Source of the DNA: Streptomyces sp. NBRC 110611 | GTDB lineage: Bacteria; Actinomycetota; Actinomycetes; Streptomycetales; Streptomycetaceae | Direction of reading: 5' to 3' | DNA length: 64,000 bases | Assembly (NCBI RefSeq): GCF_001590865.1 | Contig: NZ_BBUY01000002.1 | Span: forward strand, 134,487-198,486 | Shown: piece after piece, positions 48,644 to 57,282 of the stretch | How positions within the stretch are numbered: the first letter of the stretch is position 1 | How the letters are laid out: each line of letters begins with the position of its first letter | Made by a program: the position numbers and the translations under genes | The notes under the pieces: generated by a model | Database searches by the model: none | What the model saw: only the letters and a program-made list of their open reading frames with translations | Told to the model about the DNA's origin: nothing

Positions 48644-49549
48644 TCAGGCGGGTGGGTAGGCGCGGGCTCGGATCAGGTCGTGGGTCAGGCGGGTGAAGGC
48701 GTGGGCGGCAGCGCTTTGGTAGGCGTCGGCGCGCCGGAGGAGGGTGACGGTGCGGGCGGGGATCGCAGGGTCGAGAGGGGTGGGAGTGAGGTGGGGGTGG
48801 TCGTGGGTGAGAGCGTCCGGCAGCACGGTGGCGAGCGGGGTGCGCTGGACGATTTCGACAAGGGCTTGGATGGAGTTGCCCTCCACGGCGATGCGGGGGC
48901 TGACGCGGTGCTGGACGAAGTAGGCGTCGATATGGGTACGGGTGGCGAAATCGCGGCTGAGCAAGGCGAGTTGGAGCAGCCCCGCGTCACGGACGGGCAG
49001 CGGTTGCCCCTGGGCGGCGCCGGAGTGATGAGCGCCGGTGACGAGGCTGAGGGTTTCGGTGAACAGGGCGGTGGCCTGGACACCGGGGAGGTGGGTGCCG
49101 GCGAAGGCAATCCCGAGGTCGAGGTCGTCGGCGAGGAGGGCCGGCTCGATGCGTTCCTGGGGCATCTCCCGGACGGTCAGGGTGATGCCGGGATGACGGG
49201 CATGGAAGTCGGCGATCAGCGGACCTACCAGGTAGGCGGTGAAGGTGGGGGTGACCGCGAGCCGCAGGTGGCCGCGGGAGAGGTCCTTGACGTCGTGAAG
49301 GGCGCGTTCGGCGGCGGCCAGGTCGCATAGCGCACGCCGGGCGTGGTGGACGTACGTCTCGCCGGCGTCGGTGAGCCGTACGGCGCGGCCGGTACGGTCG
49401 AGCAACTGCTCACCCAGGGTGCGTTCCAGCTGCTTGACCTGCTGCGACAGGGTGGGCTGCGAGATGTGCAGGTCTTCGGCGGCACGGGTGAAGTTGCCAT
49501 GGTCGGCCACGGCGAGCAGGTAGCGCAGGTGACGCAGTTCCAGAGCCAT
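48644..49549 (-). CDS. LysR-family transcriptional regulator
   Basis: 301 residues from the ATG at 49549 (ALELRHLRYLLAVADHGNFTRAAEDLHISQPTLSQQVKQLE gives a typical winged helix). A GTG at 49570 would overlap the palindrome described next and is not preferred. The effector domain (about 90-290) has the usual LRLAVTPTFTAYLVGPLIADFHARHPGI. It is divergent from the ABC exporter genes and probably controls them. Confidence 0.9.
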   Translation of the reverse strand: MALELRHLRYLLAVADHGNFTRAAEDLHISQPTLSQQVKQLERTLGEQLLDRTGRAVRLTDAGETYVHHARRALCDLAAAERALHDVKDLSRGHLRLAVTPTFTAYLVGPLIADFHARHPGITLTVREMPQERIEPALLADDLDLGIAFAGTHLPGVQATALFTETLSLVTGAHHSGAAQGQPLPVRDAGLLQLALLSRDFATRTHIDAYFVQHRVSPRIAVEGNSIQALVEIVQRTPLATVLPDALTHDHPHLTPTPLDPAIPARTVTLLRRADAYQSAAAHAFTRLTHDLIRARAYPPA

Positions 49550-49558
49550 GCGATCGAC

Positions 49559-49707
49559 TATAGGTGACACCGATAACGATCACGGCTAAGCCGCCCTATT
49601 GGCTATATATGCAGGTCATCGGCGGATGGTGCCACCATGACACCTAGAGCGCCATATCGACACCACTCAAGCCTTGCCATGGCGTCACACTGATGCCATG
49701 ATGGCAT
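49559..49707. promoter_or_regulatory. Palindrome-rich operator region between lysR and ABC exporter genes
   Basis: Four inverted repeats lie in about 150 bp: TATAGGTGACACCGATA (49559-49575, one mismatch), ATGGTGCCACCAT (49626-49638), GCCATGGC (49676-49683) and ATGCCATGATGGCAT (49693-49707). The first overlaps the LysR leader, as expected for LysR autoregulation. The others flank the exporter promoter. Confidence 0.65.
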
Positions 49708-49819
49708 TGTCGGTCTCGCGTCGGGGTCGACGCCGAGAGCGCCGACGGCTCCATCCGTGTCGGCGATACGACGCCGTTCACCGCACCGCACCCCACTCAG
49801 CACGGAGGCTGTATCCGCC

Positions 49820-50959
49820 ATGCCCGTCTCCACCTCTACGTCCCGCGCTCACCCCGCGACGACCGGCAGCACACCCACTGCCGCGCCTGCCATGTCCGCC
49901 ACGCCTGCCCTGGTCCCCGACGTCGGCGCCTTGGCGATCACTGCCACCGGACTTTCCAAGTCCTACGGCGACAAAGTGGTGCTCGACGGCATCGACCTGC
50001 GTATCCCCGAAGGCACGATCTTCGCGCTGCTCGGGCCCAACGGTGCGGGCAAGACCACCACCGTCCAGATCCTCTCCACCCTCATCTCCGCGAACTCCGG
50101 CCAGGCGCAGGTCGCGGGCCATGACCTGCGCCGTGAGGTGGCCGGCGTCCGCGCGGCGATCGGCGTGACCGGTCAGTTCGCGGCGGTGGACAACCTTCTG
50201 ACCGCCCACGAGAACCTGATGCTGATGGCGGACCTGCTCCACCTGCCCCGCCGTGAAGGCCGACGCCGCGCCAACGAGCTGTTGCGGCGCTTCGAATTGA
50301 CCGAGGCGGCCAGAAAGCCGGTGTCCACCTACTCGGGCGGTATGCGGCGCAAGCTCGACCTGGCGATGACCCTGGTCGGCAGGCCGCGCGTCATCTTCCT
50401 CGACGAGCCGACGACCGGTCTGGACCCGCGGAGCCGTCGCACGATGTGGGAGATCATCCGTGCCCTGGTCGCCGATGACGGCATCACCATCTTCCTGACC
50501 ACGCAATACCTGGAGGAGGCCGACCAACTCGCCGACCGCATCGCCGTCCTGGACCGCGGAAAGCTGGTCGCGGAAGGTACCGCGGAGGAGCTCAAGCGCC
50601 TCATACCCGGTGGCCATATCCGTCTGCGGTTCGGTGACGCGAGTGGCCTGGCTGCGGCGGCGGCGCTCTTCGGCTCCGCGGCAGACGATTTCGGATCCGC
50701 AGTGCCCGACGGCGAAGAGTTCACCCTGCTGATTCCCAGTGACGGCGGTATCCCGGCCCTGCGCGCCGTCCTCGATGCCCTGGACGACGCGTCGCTGAAG
50801 GCCGAGGCCCTCACCGTGCACACCCCGGATCTCGATGATGTCTTCCTCGCCCTGACCGACCGGTCCCAGCCCGGCCACGGGCTCACCTCTCACAACTCGC
50901 CGACCTCCTCGCTCACCTCCCACAACTCGCTGAACTCCCAGAAGGGCCAGGCCCGATGA
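49820..50959 (+). CDS. ABC transporter ATP-binding protein, DrrA-like
   Basis: 379 residues. Walker A GPNGAGKTTT (about 72-81), signature YSGGMRRKLD, Walker B RVIFLDEPTTGLDPRSR and the switch His replaced in FLTTQYLEEADQLAD, as in DrrA-type drug exporters. The first 35 residues are a Ser/Thr/Ala-rich extension. The C-terminus has a short repeat (SHNSPTSSLTSHNS). The ATG at 49820 has GGAGG eleven bases upstream. Its stop overlaps the permease start (ATGA), forming a two-component exporter. Substrate unknown. Confidence 0.92.
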   Translation: MPVSTSTSRAHPATTGSTPTAAPAMSATPALVPDVGALAITATGLSKSYGDKVVLDGIDLRIPEGTIFALLGPNGAGKTTTVQILSTLISANSGQAQVAGHDLRREVAGVRAAIGVTGQFAAVDNLLTAHENLMLMADLLHLPRREGRRRANELLRRFELTEAARKPVSTYSGGMRRKLDLAMTLVGRPRVIFLDEPTTGLDPRSRRTMWEIIRALVADDGITIFLTTQYLEEADQLADRIAVLDRGKLVAEGTAEELKRLIPGGHIRLRFGDASGLAAAAALFGSAADDFGSAVPDGEEFTLLIPSDGGIPALRAVLDALDDASLKAEALTVHTPDLDDVFLALTDRSQPGHGLTSHNSPTSSLTSHNSLNSQKGQAR

Positions 50960-51759
50960 GCACCCTCTCCTACGCCGTCCGCGACTCGACGACGATGGTG
51001 CGGCGCAACCTCAAGCACGCCCTGCGCTATCCGTCCATGACGGTTTCGGTCGTCGCCATGCCACTGGTGATGCTGCTGCTGTTCAACTACGTCTTCGGCG
51101 GCGCCCTGGGCAACGGCATCGGCGGCACATCCACCAACGGCGGCGGGCAGGGGGGTGCGTATATCGACTATGTGGCGCCCGGCATCATCCTGATGGCCGC
51201 GACGTCCGGCGCCCTGTCCACCGCCATCAGCGTCTGCTCGGACATGACCGAGGGCATCGTCAACCGGTTCCGTACGATGTCGATCTCCCGCGCCGCTTTC
51301 CTGACCGGGCACGTCGTCGGCAGCGTCCTCCAGACCCTGGTCAGCATCGCGCTCGTCGTCGGCGTCGCCCTGCTGATGGGCTTCCGCCCTACTGCCACCC
51401 CCGTGGAGTGGCTCGCGACCGCAGGCGTACTGACCCTGCTCATCCTGGCACTCACCTGGCTGGCCGCCGCGATGGGCCTGATCGCCAAGAACGTCGAGAC
51501 CGCCAGTAACCTGCCCATGCCCCTGACCTTCCTGCCCTTCCTCGGCAGCGCCATCGTCCCGCCCGAGTCCATGCCCGCCGGACTGCGCTGGTTCGCCGAG
51601 TACCAGCCCTTCACACCCGTCATCGAGACGCTGCGCGGCCTGCTCATGGGTACCGGAATAGGCAACAGCGGACTGCTCGCCCTCGCCTGGTGCCTCGGCC
51701 TCACCCTGGCCGGCTACCTCTGGGCCCGAGCCGCCTTCAACCGCGACGCCAAGCGGTAG
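50956..51759 (+). CDS. ABC-2 type permease, DrrB-like
   Basis: 267 residues with six membrane helices. Family features are TVSVVAMPLVMLLLFNYVFGG at the start and LPFLGSAIVPPESMPAGLRWFAEYQPFTPVIE near the end. It makes the membrane half of the exporter with the preceding ATPase and is translationally coupled to it. The neighbouring alpha/beta hydrolase and LysR gene suggest a small resistance or export unit. Confidence 0.92.
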   Translation: MSTLSYAVRDSTTMVRRNLKHALRYPSMTVSVVAMPLVMLLLFNYVFGGALGNGIGGTSTNGGGQGGAYIDYVAPGIILMAATSGALSTAISVCSDMTEGIVNRFRTMSISRAAFLTGHVVGSVLQTLVSIALVVGVALLMGFRPTATPVEWLATAGVLTLLILALTWLAAAMGLIAKNVETASNLPMPLTFLPFLGSAIVPPESMPAGLRWFAEYQPFTPVIETLRGLLMGTGIGNSGLLALAWCLGLTLAGYLWARAAFNRDAKR

Positions 51760-51777
51760 CCGCACCGCCCACGGCGT

Positions 51778-52713
51778 TCAGGCCAGTGTGGCGGGCAGGG
51801 AGACGCGTTCGGCGTCGCGGGCGTAGTCGAGGCCGGTCAGGGACTGACCTGTGAAGAAGCGGGTGCACAGATCGACGACCTCCGTGCTGCGCTCGAAGGG
51901 CATCATGTGGTCGGCGTCGGTGACCGTGGTGAACCAGCTGTCGGCGCAGGTGGCCGCGAGTGCGCGGCACAGGTCGGGGGTGGTGAAGTGGTCGTGCTCA
52001 CCGGTGGTGACCAGGACCGGCATCGACGGGGCGACGGTCATGTCGAGCGTCTGCCGGGTGAGGAGCCGGGTGGTGTTCGCGACAGCCTGCTCGGCCTCCT
52101 GCGGGGGCAGCGCCAGCAGCCGGCGCCGCATGGTCTGCCGTATCCGTGCTCCGGCGGTCACCGGCCCGGCGGGGTGGGGGTTGAGCAGCAGGTCGAGGAC
52201 CTGGTCGGCGAAGTCTTCCATCCGTCCGGCGTACAACAGCTCGATGGCCCGGCCGGTGGCGGCGCGGACGTGGTCGGGTATGAAGGTCATGGTGCCGGCC
52301 AGGACCATCTTCTGGACGCGGTCGGGGTGGCGCTGGGCGAGGGTGTAGGCGACGGCGGTGCCGTAGGAGCCGCCGACGACGTTGGCCTCCTGGATGCCGG
52401 TCTCGTCCAGGATGTGACACAACGCGTCGGCGAGGAAGTCGACCCCGTGCCGGTCGGGGAGGACGTCCGCCCGGCCCGAGCCGGGCAGATCGACGGCGAG
52501 CACATCGGCATGGGCGAGGAAGCCGGTCTCGATCCGGCCCCAGGTCTCCTTGGTCTGGAACGCGCCTCCCACCAGCACGACGGGCGCGATACGAGGGGCG
52601 GCCGTGCGCACCAGCCGGGACTCACAGTGGTATCCCTGCCACGCATGGGCAGCCGTGACTGCCATGGGCACATCGCTCGCCGGGGCGGTAATCGTTGCGG
52701 TCGGACTGGGCAT
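51778..52713 (-). CDS. Alpha/beta-fold hydrolase
   Basis: 311 residues. The ATG at 52713 follows AGAGGGAG. It has APVVLVGGAFQTKETWGRIE (oxyanion region), VLAVDLPGSGRAD, nucleophile elbow VVGGSYGTAVA (Ser), VTTGEHDHFTTPD (acid) and TDADHMMPFE (His). No signal peptide, so cytoplasmic. The fold covers esterases, lactonases and haloalkane-type hydrolases, so the substrate cannot be named. It is convergent with the ABC exporter operon (18 bp apart). Confidence 0.85.
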   Translation of the reverse strand: MPSPTATITAPASDVPMAVTAAHAWQGYHCESRLVRTAAPRIAPVVLVGGAFQTKETWGRIETGFLAHADVLAVDLPGSGRADVLPDRHGVDFLADALCHILDETGIQEANVVGGSYGTAVAYTLAQRHPDRVQKMVLAGTMTFIPDHVRAATGRAIELLYAGRMEDFADQVLDLLLNPHPAGPVTAGARIRQTMRRRLLALPPQEAEQAVANTTRLLTRQTLDMTVAPSMPVLVTTGEHDHFTTPDLCRALAATCADSWFTTVTDADHMMPFERSTEVVDLCTRFFTGQSLTGLDYARDAERVSLPATLA

Positions 52714-52988
52714 GTTCTCCCTCTCTTACGGCCCGGCTGCCACAGCTCGTCCTCCCTGCCGATGGCAGGTGGCCGATTTCAGGTATCGCCATCCCCTGGC
52801 CGGGGCGGCGGCGCGGCTGCGGTCGGCCGTCCGGTCGGAATCGGTGATGCTGGCCTCGTGTGTGATGACGGCGCCGGATTCCCGGTGACCGGCGCCGAGT
52901 TGCTGCCGGAGCTGGAGCCGGCCGGACTCCTGTATCGGGAGCGCTGGGGGGACGCGCACGTCAGACGCCCACTGTGCCCGACTTCGCA

Positions 52989-53600
52989 CTAGGCGAAGTT
53001 CGCGTCGATCACCTGATAGAAGGCGGCACCGGTGTCCGCCACTTCCCCTACGCCGAGAACCACGTGATAGCCCGCGCGTTGTGGCAGCGTGATCGTGTGT
53101 TCCACCGGCTCCTGCGGCGGGGGGTCCGGCAGCTCCCAGTACGGCCTGTCCCCGTTCGGCTCCAGCTTCGCGAACGGTTCGGCCTCGAACTGGGAACGCG
53201 ACAGCGGCTGCGACGGATCCCAATCGTTCTTCGTGACGAAGTAGTGGTAGCGGCGCGTCTTGTGCCGCTTCTCGAAATTCCAGACGACCTTGAGTTCCGC
53301 GCCCGATACGAGATCGACCTTCTTCCAGTCCCGCACCTCATCCAGCTCGGGGGCACCGCCATGGGCGTAGCCCGCACTGGCGATCTTCCCGTCCGGCGGC
53401 GGCGTATCGCTGGGAACGTCGGAAGGCTGTAGGGGATCGGCCAGGCCCCCCTGGGTCGCCGGGAAGAACTTGCCCGCCTCCAGCGCTTGGGACGGATAGC
53501 CGTCGTTGAACAGGAGAGCCGCCCGGGACGGCGGCTGGGTCACCCACCCATGCGCCGGGGCGGCCCCCTCGTCGGAGCGTATGTTCTCTTGCGTTGCCAT
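52989..53600 (-). CDS. AA10 lytic polysaccharide monooxygenase lacking a signal peptide
   Basis: 203 residues. The AA10 copper site is recognisable: HGWVTQPPSRA (His17, normally the mature N-terminal residue), FEKRHKTRRYHYFVTKNDWDP (His113, second ligand) and the C-terminal ADTGAAFYQVID (axial Phe region). Such enzymes cleave chitin or cellulose oxidatively outside the cell. Here the ATG at 53600 with GGAGGA upstream gives ATQENIRSDEGAAPA before His17, with no hydrophobic stretch, so normal export and exposure of the histidine amino terminus are not explained. Lost signal sequence, non-classical export or an intracellular role are possible. No catalytic core residue appears missing. Confidence 0.85.
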   Translation of the reverse strand: MATQENIRSDEGAAPAHGWVTQPPSRAALLFNDGYPSQALEAGKFFPATQGGLADPLQPSDVPSDTPPPDGKIASAGYAHGGAPELDEVRDWKKVDLVSGAELKVVWNFEKRHKTRRYHYFVTKNDWDPSQPLSRSQFEAEPFAKLEPNGDRPYWELPDPPPQEPVEHTITLPQRAGYHVVLGVGEVADTGAAFYQVIDANFA

Positions 53601-54133
53601 CGTGCGTCGTCCTCCTCCATGGCAGGTTCACCCCCCCCGGTGGAATTCCCGGATTCCGTCGGCACCGCCGCTTCCTGCTGCTCGCGGCTCTCCTCAGATC
53701 TGCGCCGTGTGCCGGCCCTCCTGTTTCGTGGCCATGGCGATCCCCTCGCTCGGTCCACCGGCCTTCAGGCTCACATGGCCACCGGCGGTCGGCACCCGAT
53801 GTGCGTTGAACGGGTGAGCAGCCGGATCGGGAACCGGAGGCCGCGGACGCCTACCACACCACGACGGGACGCGCATCTGGTGGTGAGCAGCGGCTGGACG
53901 TCGCCGCCCGCCGGCTCCGGGAAGCGCGGGAAGAAACGTCAGCACGTGGGGTTTGACGCACACGTGGTTGACGGAAGTTCGCCGCTGCCGTCGAGAAGGG
54001 CCTGGTGCGGCGGCTCGCGCGAGGGTTAAACGAAGAGATCCAGACATTTTGTCAGACCGTATCTATCGTGCTGTATTGACCTTCACGCGCTGTGAAACCA
54101 CCGTCACCGTCAGCTCCGCGGGAAGGGACCACC
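53601..54133. other. 533-bp gap without a recognised gene
   Basis: No credible coding sequence on either strand. It contains an 8-base poly-C (53631-53638), and near 54040-54080 an AT-richer stretch with TTGTCA and TATTGA that may be the promoter of the decarboxylase gene to the right. Nothing else stands out. Confidence 0.5.
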
Positions 54134-55738
54134 ATGCGCACCGTCCGGGAAGCCGCCCTCGACGTCCTGAGGGCACGTGGCATGACCACGGTCTTCGGAA
54201 ACCCCGGTTCGACCGAACTGCCTTTCCTCAAGCAATTCCCTGACGATTTCCGCTACTTCCTCGGCCTCCAGGAGGCCGTCGTCGTCGGTATGGCGGACGG
54301 GTACGCGCTCGCGTCCGGGACCACCGCCCTCGTCAACCTGCACACCGGCCCGGGCACCGGGAACGCGATGGGCGCCATTCTCAACGCCCGCGCCAACCGC
54401 ACCCCCATGGTGGTCACCGCCGGTCAGCAGGTGCGGGCGATGCTGACCACGGAGGCGCTGCTCACCAACCCCCAGCCCGCACTGCTGCCGCAGCCGGCCG
54501 TCAAGTGGGCGTACGAGCCGCCGCGTCCGGCGGATGTCCCATCCGCACTCGCCCGCGCCGTACAGCTCGCCGAAACCCCGCCGCACGGGCCGGTGTTCCT
54601 CTCCCTGCCCATGGACGACTTCGACGCGGCGATCACGGAGACGGCGGACCGGGCCGCACTGACCACGGCGTCCCGCCGAGTCGAGCACGCCACGGCCCCG
54701 CGCCCGGAGACCGTCCGTTCGCTCGCCGAGCGCATCGCAGCGGCCCGTTCCGCGGTCCTGGTCGTCGGTGACGACGTGGACGCCGCCGGTGCCTGGGACG
54801 CCGTCGTCCGCCTCGCCGAGCGGGCCGGCGTCCCGGTATGGGGAGCGCCTGCCTCGGCCCGCGTCTCCTTCCCCCACGACCACCCGCTGTACCGCGGTGA
54901 ACTGCCGCCCGCCATCGGTCCGCTCGCCCGCGCGCTGGAGGGCCACGACCTGGTCGTGGTCATCGGGGCGCAGGTCTTCCGCTACTACCCCTACGTGCCC
55001 GGCCCGTACCTGCCCGACGGTGCCGAACTCGTCCTCCTCACACGCGACGCGGACGAGGCCGCCAAGGCGCCGGTCGGTGACGCGATCGTCGCCGATCCCG
55101 CGCTGACGGCCCGGGCGCTCGCCGCACACTTCCCGGACCGGGAGCCCGCTCCGGCACCGCACCGGCCGGTGCGCACCCCGCAGACGGAGGACGGTCTGCT
55201 GCCGCCCGGCGCCGCGCTGGCGGCCGTTGCGGAGGGAGCGCCGGCGAACACGCTGTGGGTGAACGAGTCGCCGTCCAACGTCCCGCAGTTCCATCAGGCG
55301 GTACGGATCAGCGCCCCCGGCTCCTATCTCTTCTCCGCGGGCGGCGGGCTCGGCTTCGGAGCCGCCGCGGCCGTCGGCGCGCAACTCGGCGCTCCCGACC
55401 GGCCTGTCGTCGCCGTCCTGGGCGACGGCTCGGTCCACTACGCCGTACAGGCCCTGTGGACCGCGGCGGCCTACCGCGTGCCCGTCACCTTCGTGGTGCT
55501 GAGCAACGCGCGCTACGCGATCCTGGAGTGGTTCGCGCAGCTCGAACATGCGCAGGGGGCTCCCGGCCTGGAGATTCCCGGACTCGACATCCCGGCGATC
55601 GCCGCCGGGTACGGGGTCCGGTCCGTACGCGCCGAGAGCGCCGGGGAACTCACGAAGCTCGTACGGGACGCCACGGCCCAGCACGAGGGCCCGATGCTGA
55701 TCGACGTGCCCATCACGACGGAACTCCCCTCGATGTGA
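54134..55738 (+). CDS. mdlC: Benzoylformate-decarboxylase homologue (ThDP enzyme) with altered active site
   Basis: 534 residues. It is close to Pseudomonas benzoylformate decarboxylase over its whole length: VFGNPGSTELPFLKQFPDDFRY (Ser26), LVNLHTGPGTGNAMG (His70), LLTNPQPALLPQPAVKWAYEP and the ThDP motif GDGS...N (430-458). Two active-site positions differ from the characterised enzyme: catalytic His281 is Tyr (VFRYYPYVPG, residue 285) and Ala460 is Ile (RYAILEWF, residue 463). In the Pseudomonas enzyme position 460 shapes substrate choice. It probably decarboxylates or ligates another 2-keto acid. ATG at 54134 with GGGAAGGG upstream. It is followed by a glycolate-oxidase-type gene, a known pairing with mandelate-like pathways. 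Confidence 0.88.
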   Translation: MRTVREAALDVLRARGMTTVFGNPGSTELPFLKQFPDDFRYFLGLQEAVVVGMADGYALASGTTALVNLHTGPGTGNAMGAILNARANRTPMVVTAGQQVRAMLTTEALLTNPQPALLPQPAVKWAYEPPRPADVPSALARAVQLAETPPHGPVFLSLPMDDFDAAITETADRAALTTASRRVEHATAPRPETVRSLAERIAAARSAVLVVGDDVDAAGAWDAVVRLAERAGVPVWGAPASARVSFPHDHPLYRGELPPAIGPLARALEGHDLVVVIGAQVFRYYPYVPGPYLPDGAELVLLTRDADEAAKAPVGDAIVADPALTARALAAHFPDREPAPAPHRPVRTPQTEDGLLPPGAALAAVAEGAPANTLWVNESPSNVPQFHQAVRISAPGSYLFSAGGGLGFGAAAAVGAQLGAPDRPVVAVLGDGSVHYAVQALWTAAAYRVPVTFVVLSNARYAILEWFAQLEHAQGAPGLEIPGLDIPAIAAGYGVRSVRAESAGELTKLVRDATAQHEGPMLIDVPITTELPSM

Positions 55739-55800
55739 ACCACCGGGTTCCCCCGATGCGAGCCACCGGACTCCCCTCGGTATGTGCCACCGGCGGGCTT
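55726..55800. repeat. Three imperfect direct repeats after the decarboxylase gene
   Basis: Roughly 24-bp units, each starting CCCC(T/C)CG and containing GCCACCGG or ACCACCGG, recur from the decarboxylase 3' end through the 140-bp spacer. They are likely slippage-derived; no function is evident. Confidence 0.55.
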
Positions 55801-55878
55801 CCGCCATCCGCTCGTCCTCCCCTCGTCCTCCCACGGCCGCGCAACCAGCCCCCTTGCCGCACGACCTTTGGAAGGCTT

Positions 55879-57282
55879 ATGTCCCCTGACTCTGCACAGC
55901 TGTTGAGCGAACTGCGGGACCGGCTCCCCGCCGACACCCTGCTGACCGATCCCGAGACACTGGCCGCGCACACCCGGGACGCCGCCCCGTTCTCCGCGGC
56001 CGGCGTGCCCGCCGTCGTCGCCCTCCCGCGCACCGCCGCGCAGGTCGAGGAGGTGATGCGGACCGCGTACCGGTGCGGTGTCCCCGTCGTCCCCCAGGGG
56101 GCGCGCACCGGACTCGCCGGTGCCGCGAACGCGGTCGACGGCTGCGTCGTACTCTGCACCACCCGCATGGACCGGATCGGCACCATCGACCCGGTCAACC
56201 GGCTGGTCCGGTGCGAGCCAGGCGTCATCACCAAGCACCTCAACGACGCCGTCGCCGCGTACGGACTGACGTACCCTCCCGACCCCGCGTCCTGGGAGAC
56301 CTGCACGATCGGCGGCAACATCGCCACCGGGGCCGGAGGTATCTGCTGTGTGAAGTACGGCGTGACGGCCGACTACGTCCTGGGCCTGGACGTGGTGCTC
56401 CCCGACGGGCGGCGCATGCGCACCGGCCACGACACGGCCAAGGGCGTGGCCGGGTACGATCTGACGCGGCTCTTCGTCGGCTCGGAGGGCACCCTCGGAG
56501 TCATCGTCGGCGCCACGCTCGCCCTGCGGCCCGCCCGGTCCCCCGCACTCGCGCTGCTCGCGCAGTTCCCCAGCCTGACCGCGGCCGGGCACGCCGTCGC
56601 GGCCATCACCGGCGGCGGGTACGTCCCCTCGGCCGTGGAACTGCTGGACCGGGCGACGTCCCAGGCCGTCGCCGAGTTCGGGCACCCGCTGCTGCGGGCG
56701 GACAGCGCCGCCACCCTCATCGTGGAGAGCGACGCCCCCGACCCGGCACCGGACCTCGCGGCGATGAAGGCGCTGTGCGAGAAGGCCGGCGCCGGCCAGG
56801 TGGTGGCCGCCGGCACCGCGGAGGAGTCGCTGAAGATCATCGAGGCGCGGCGGCTGGTGTCCCCCGCGCTGGGTGCGTTCGCCGCGTCCCTCGGCGGGCA
56901 GCCCACGGCGTTCATCGAGGACGTGGCCGTGCCACCGTCCGAACTGCCCAAGTTCGTCGGCACGATCGAGGAGATCGCGCGGCACCACCGGCTGCGGATC
57001 TTCACGCTCGGCCATGCCGGGGACGGCAACCTGCACCCCACGGTGGTCTTCGACGAGTCCGATCCCGACGAGGTGCGCCGGGCCCGTACCGCCTACGACG
57101 ACATCATGGCTGCGGGACTGGCACTCGGCGGCACCACCACCGGCGAACACGGCATCGGCACCCTGAAGCGCGAGTGGCTCGGCCGCGAACTCGACGCCGT
57201 GAGCCACGCGTTGCACCAGGGCATCAAGCGGCTCTTCGACCCGCGCAACCTCCTCAACCCGGGAAAGGTCGTGGAAGCGTGA
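55879..57282 (+). CDS. FAD-linked oxidase of the glycolate oxidase subunit D / VAO family
   Basis: 467 residues. The PP-type FAD domain has VPVVPQGARTGLAGAANAVDG and DPASWETCTIGGNIATGAGG, then VGSEGTLGVIV. The C-terminal FAD-linked-oxidase cap ends in FTLGHAGDGNLHPTVVFD and TGEHGIGTLKREWLG with the conserved His residues. It oxidises a 2-hydroxy acid to the 2-keto acid, the substrate type of the upstream decarboxylase. The ATG at 55879 has GGAAGG upstream. Its stop overlaps the P450 start (GTGA). D-lactate, glycolate or mandelate-like acids are candidates. Confidence 0.9.
   Translation: MSPDSAQLLSELRDRLPADTLLTDPETLAAHTRDAAPFSAAGVPAVVALPRTAAQVEEVMRTAYRCGVPVVPQGARTGLAGAANAVDGCVVLCTTRMDRIGTIDPVNRLVRCEPGVITKHLNDAVAAYGLTYPPDPASWETCTIGGNIATGAGGICCVKYGVTADYVLGLDVVLPDGRRMRTGHDTAKGVAGYDLTRLFVGSEGTLGVIVGATLALRPARSPALALLAQFPSLTAAGHAVAAITGGGYVPSAVELLDRATSQAVAEFGHPLLRADSAATLIVESDAPDPAPDLAAMKALCEKAGAGQVVAAGTAEESLKIIEARRLVSPALGAFAASLGGQPTAFIEDVAVPPSELPKFVGTIEEIARHHRLRIFTLGHAGDGNLHPTVVFDESDPDEVRRARTAYDDIMAAGLALGGTTTGEHGIGTLKREWLGRELDAVSHALHQGIKRLFDPRNLLNPGKVVEA

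Noticed and set aside
53487..54047. Coding sequences in the gap left of the decarboxylase
   Set aside because: Frames on both strands are low-complexity and lack ribosome sites or family features.
54134..55738. Acetolactate synthase
   Set aside because: Residues match benzoylformate decarboxylase throughout (GNPGSTELPF, VNLHTGPGTGNAMG) and no small subunit gene follows.
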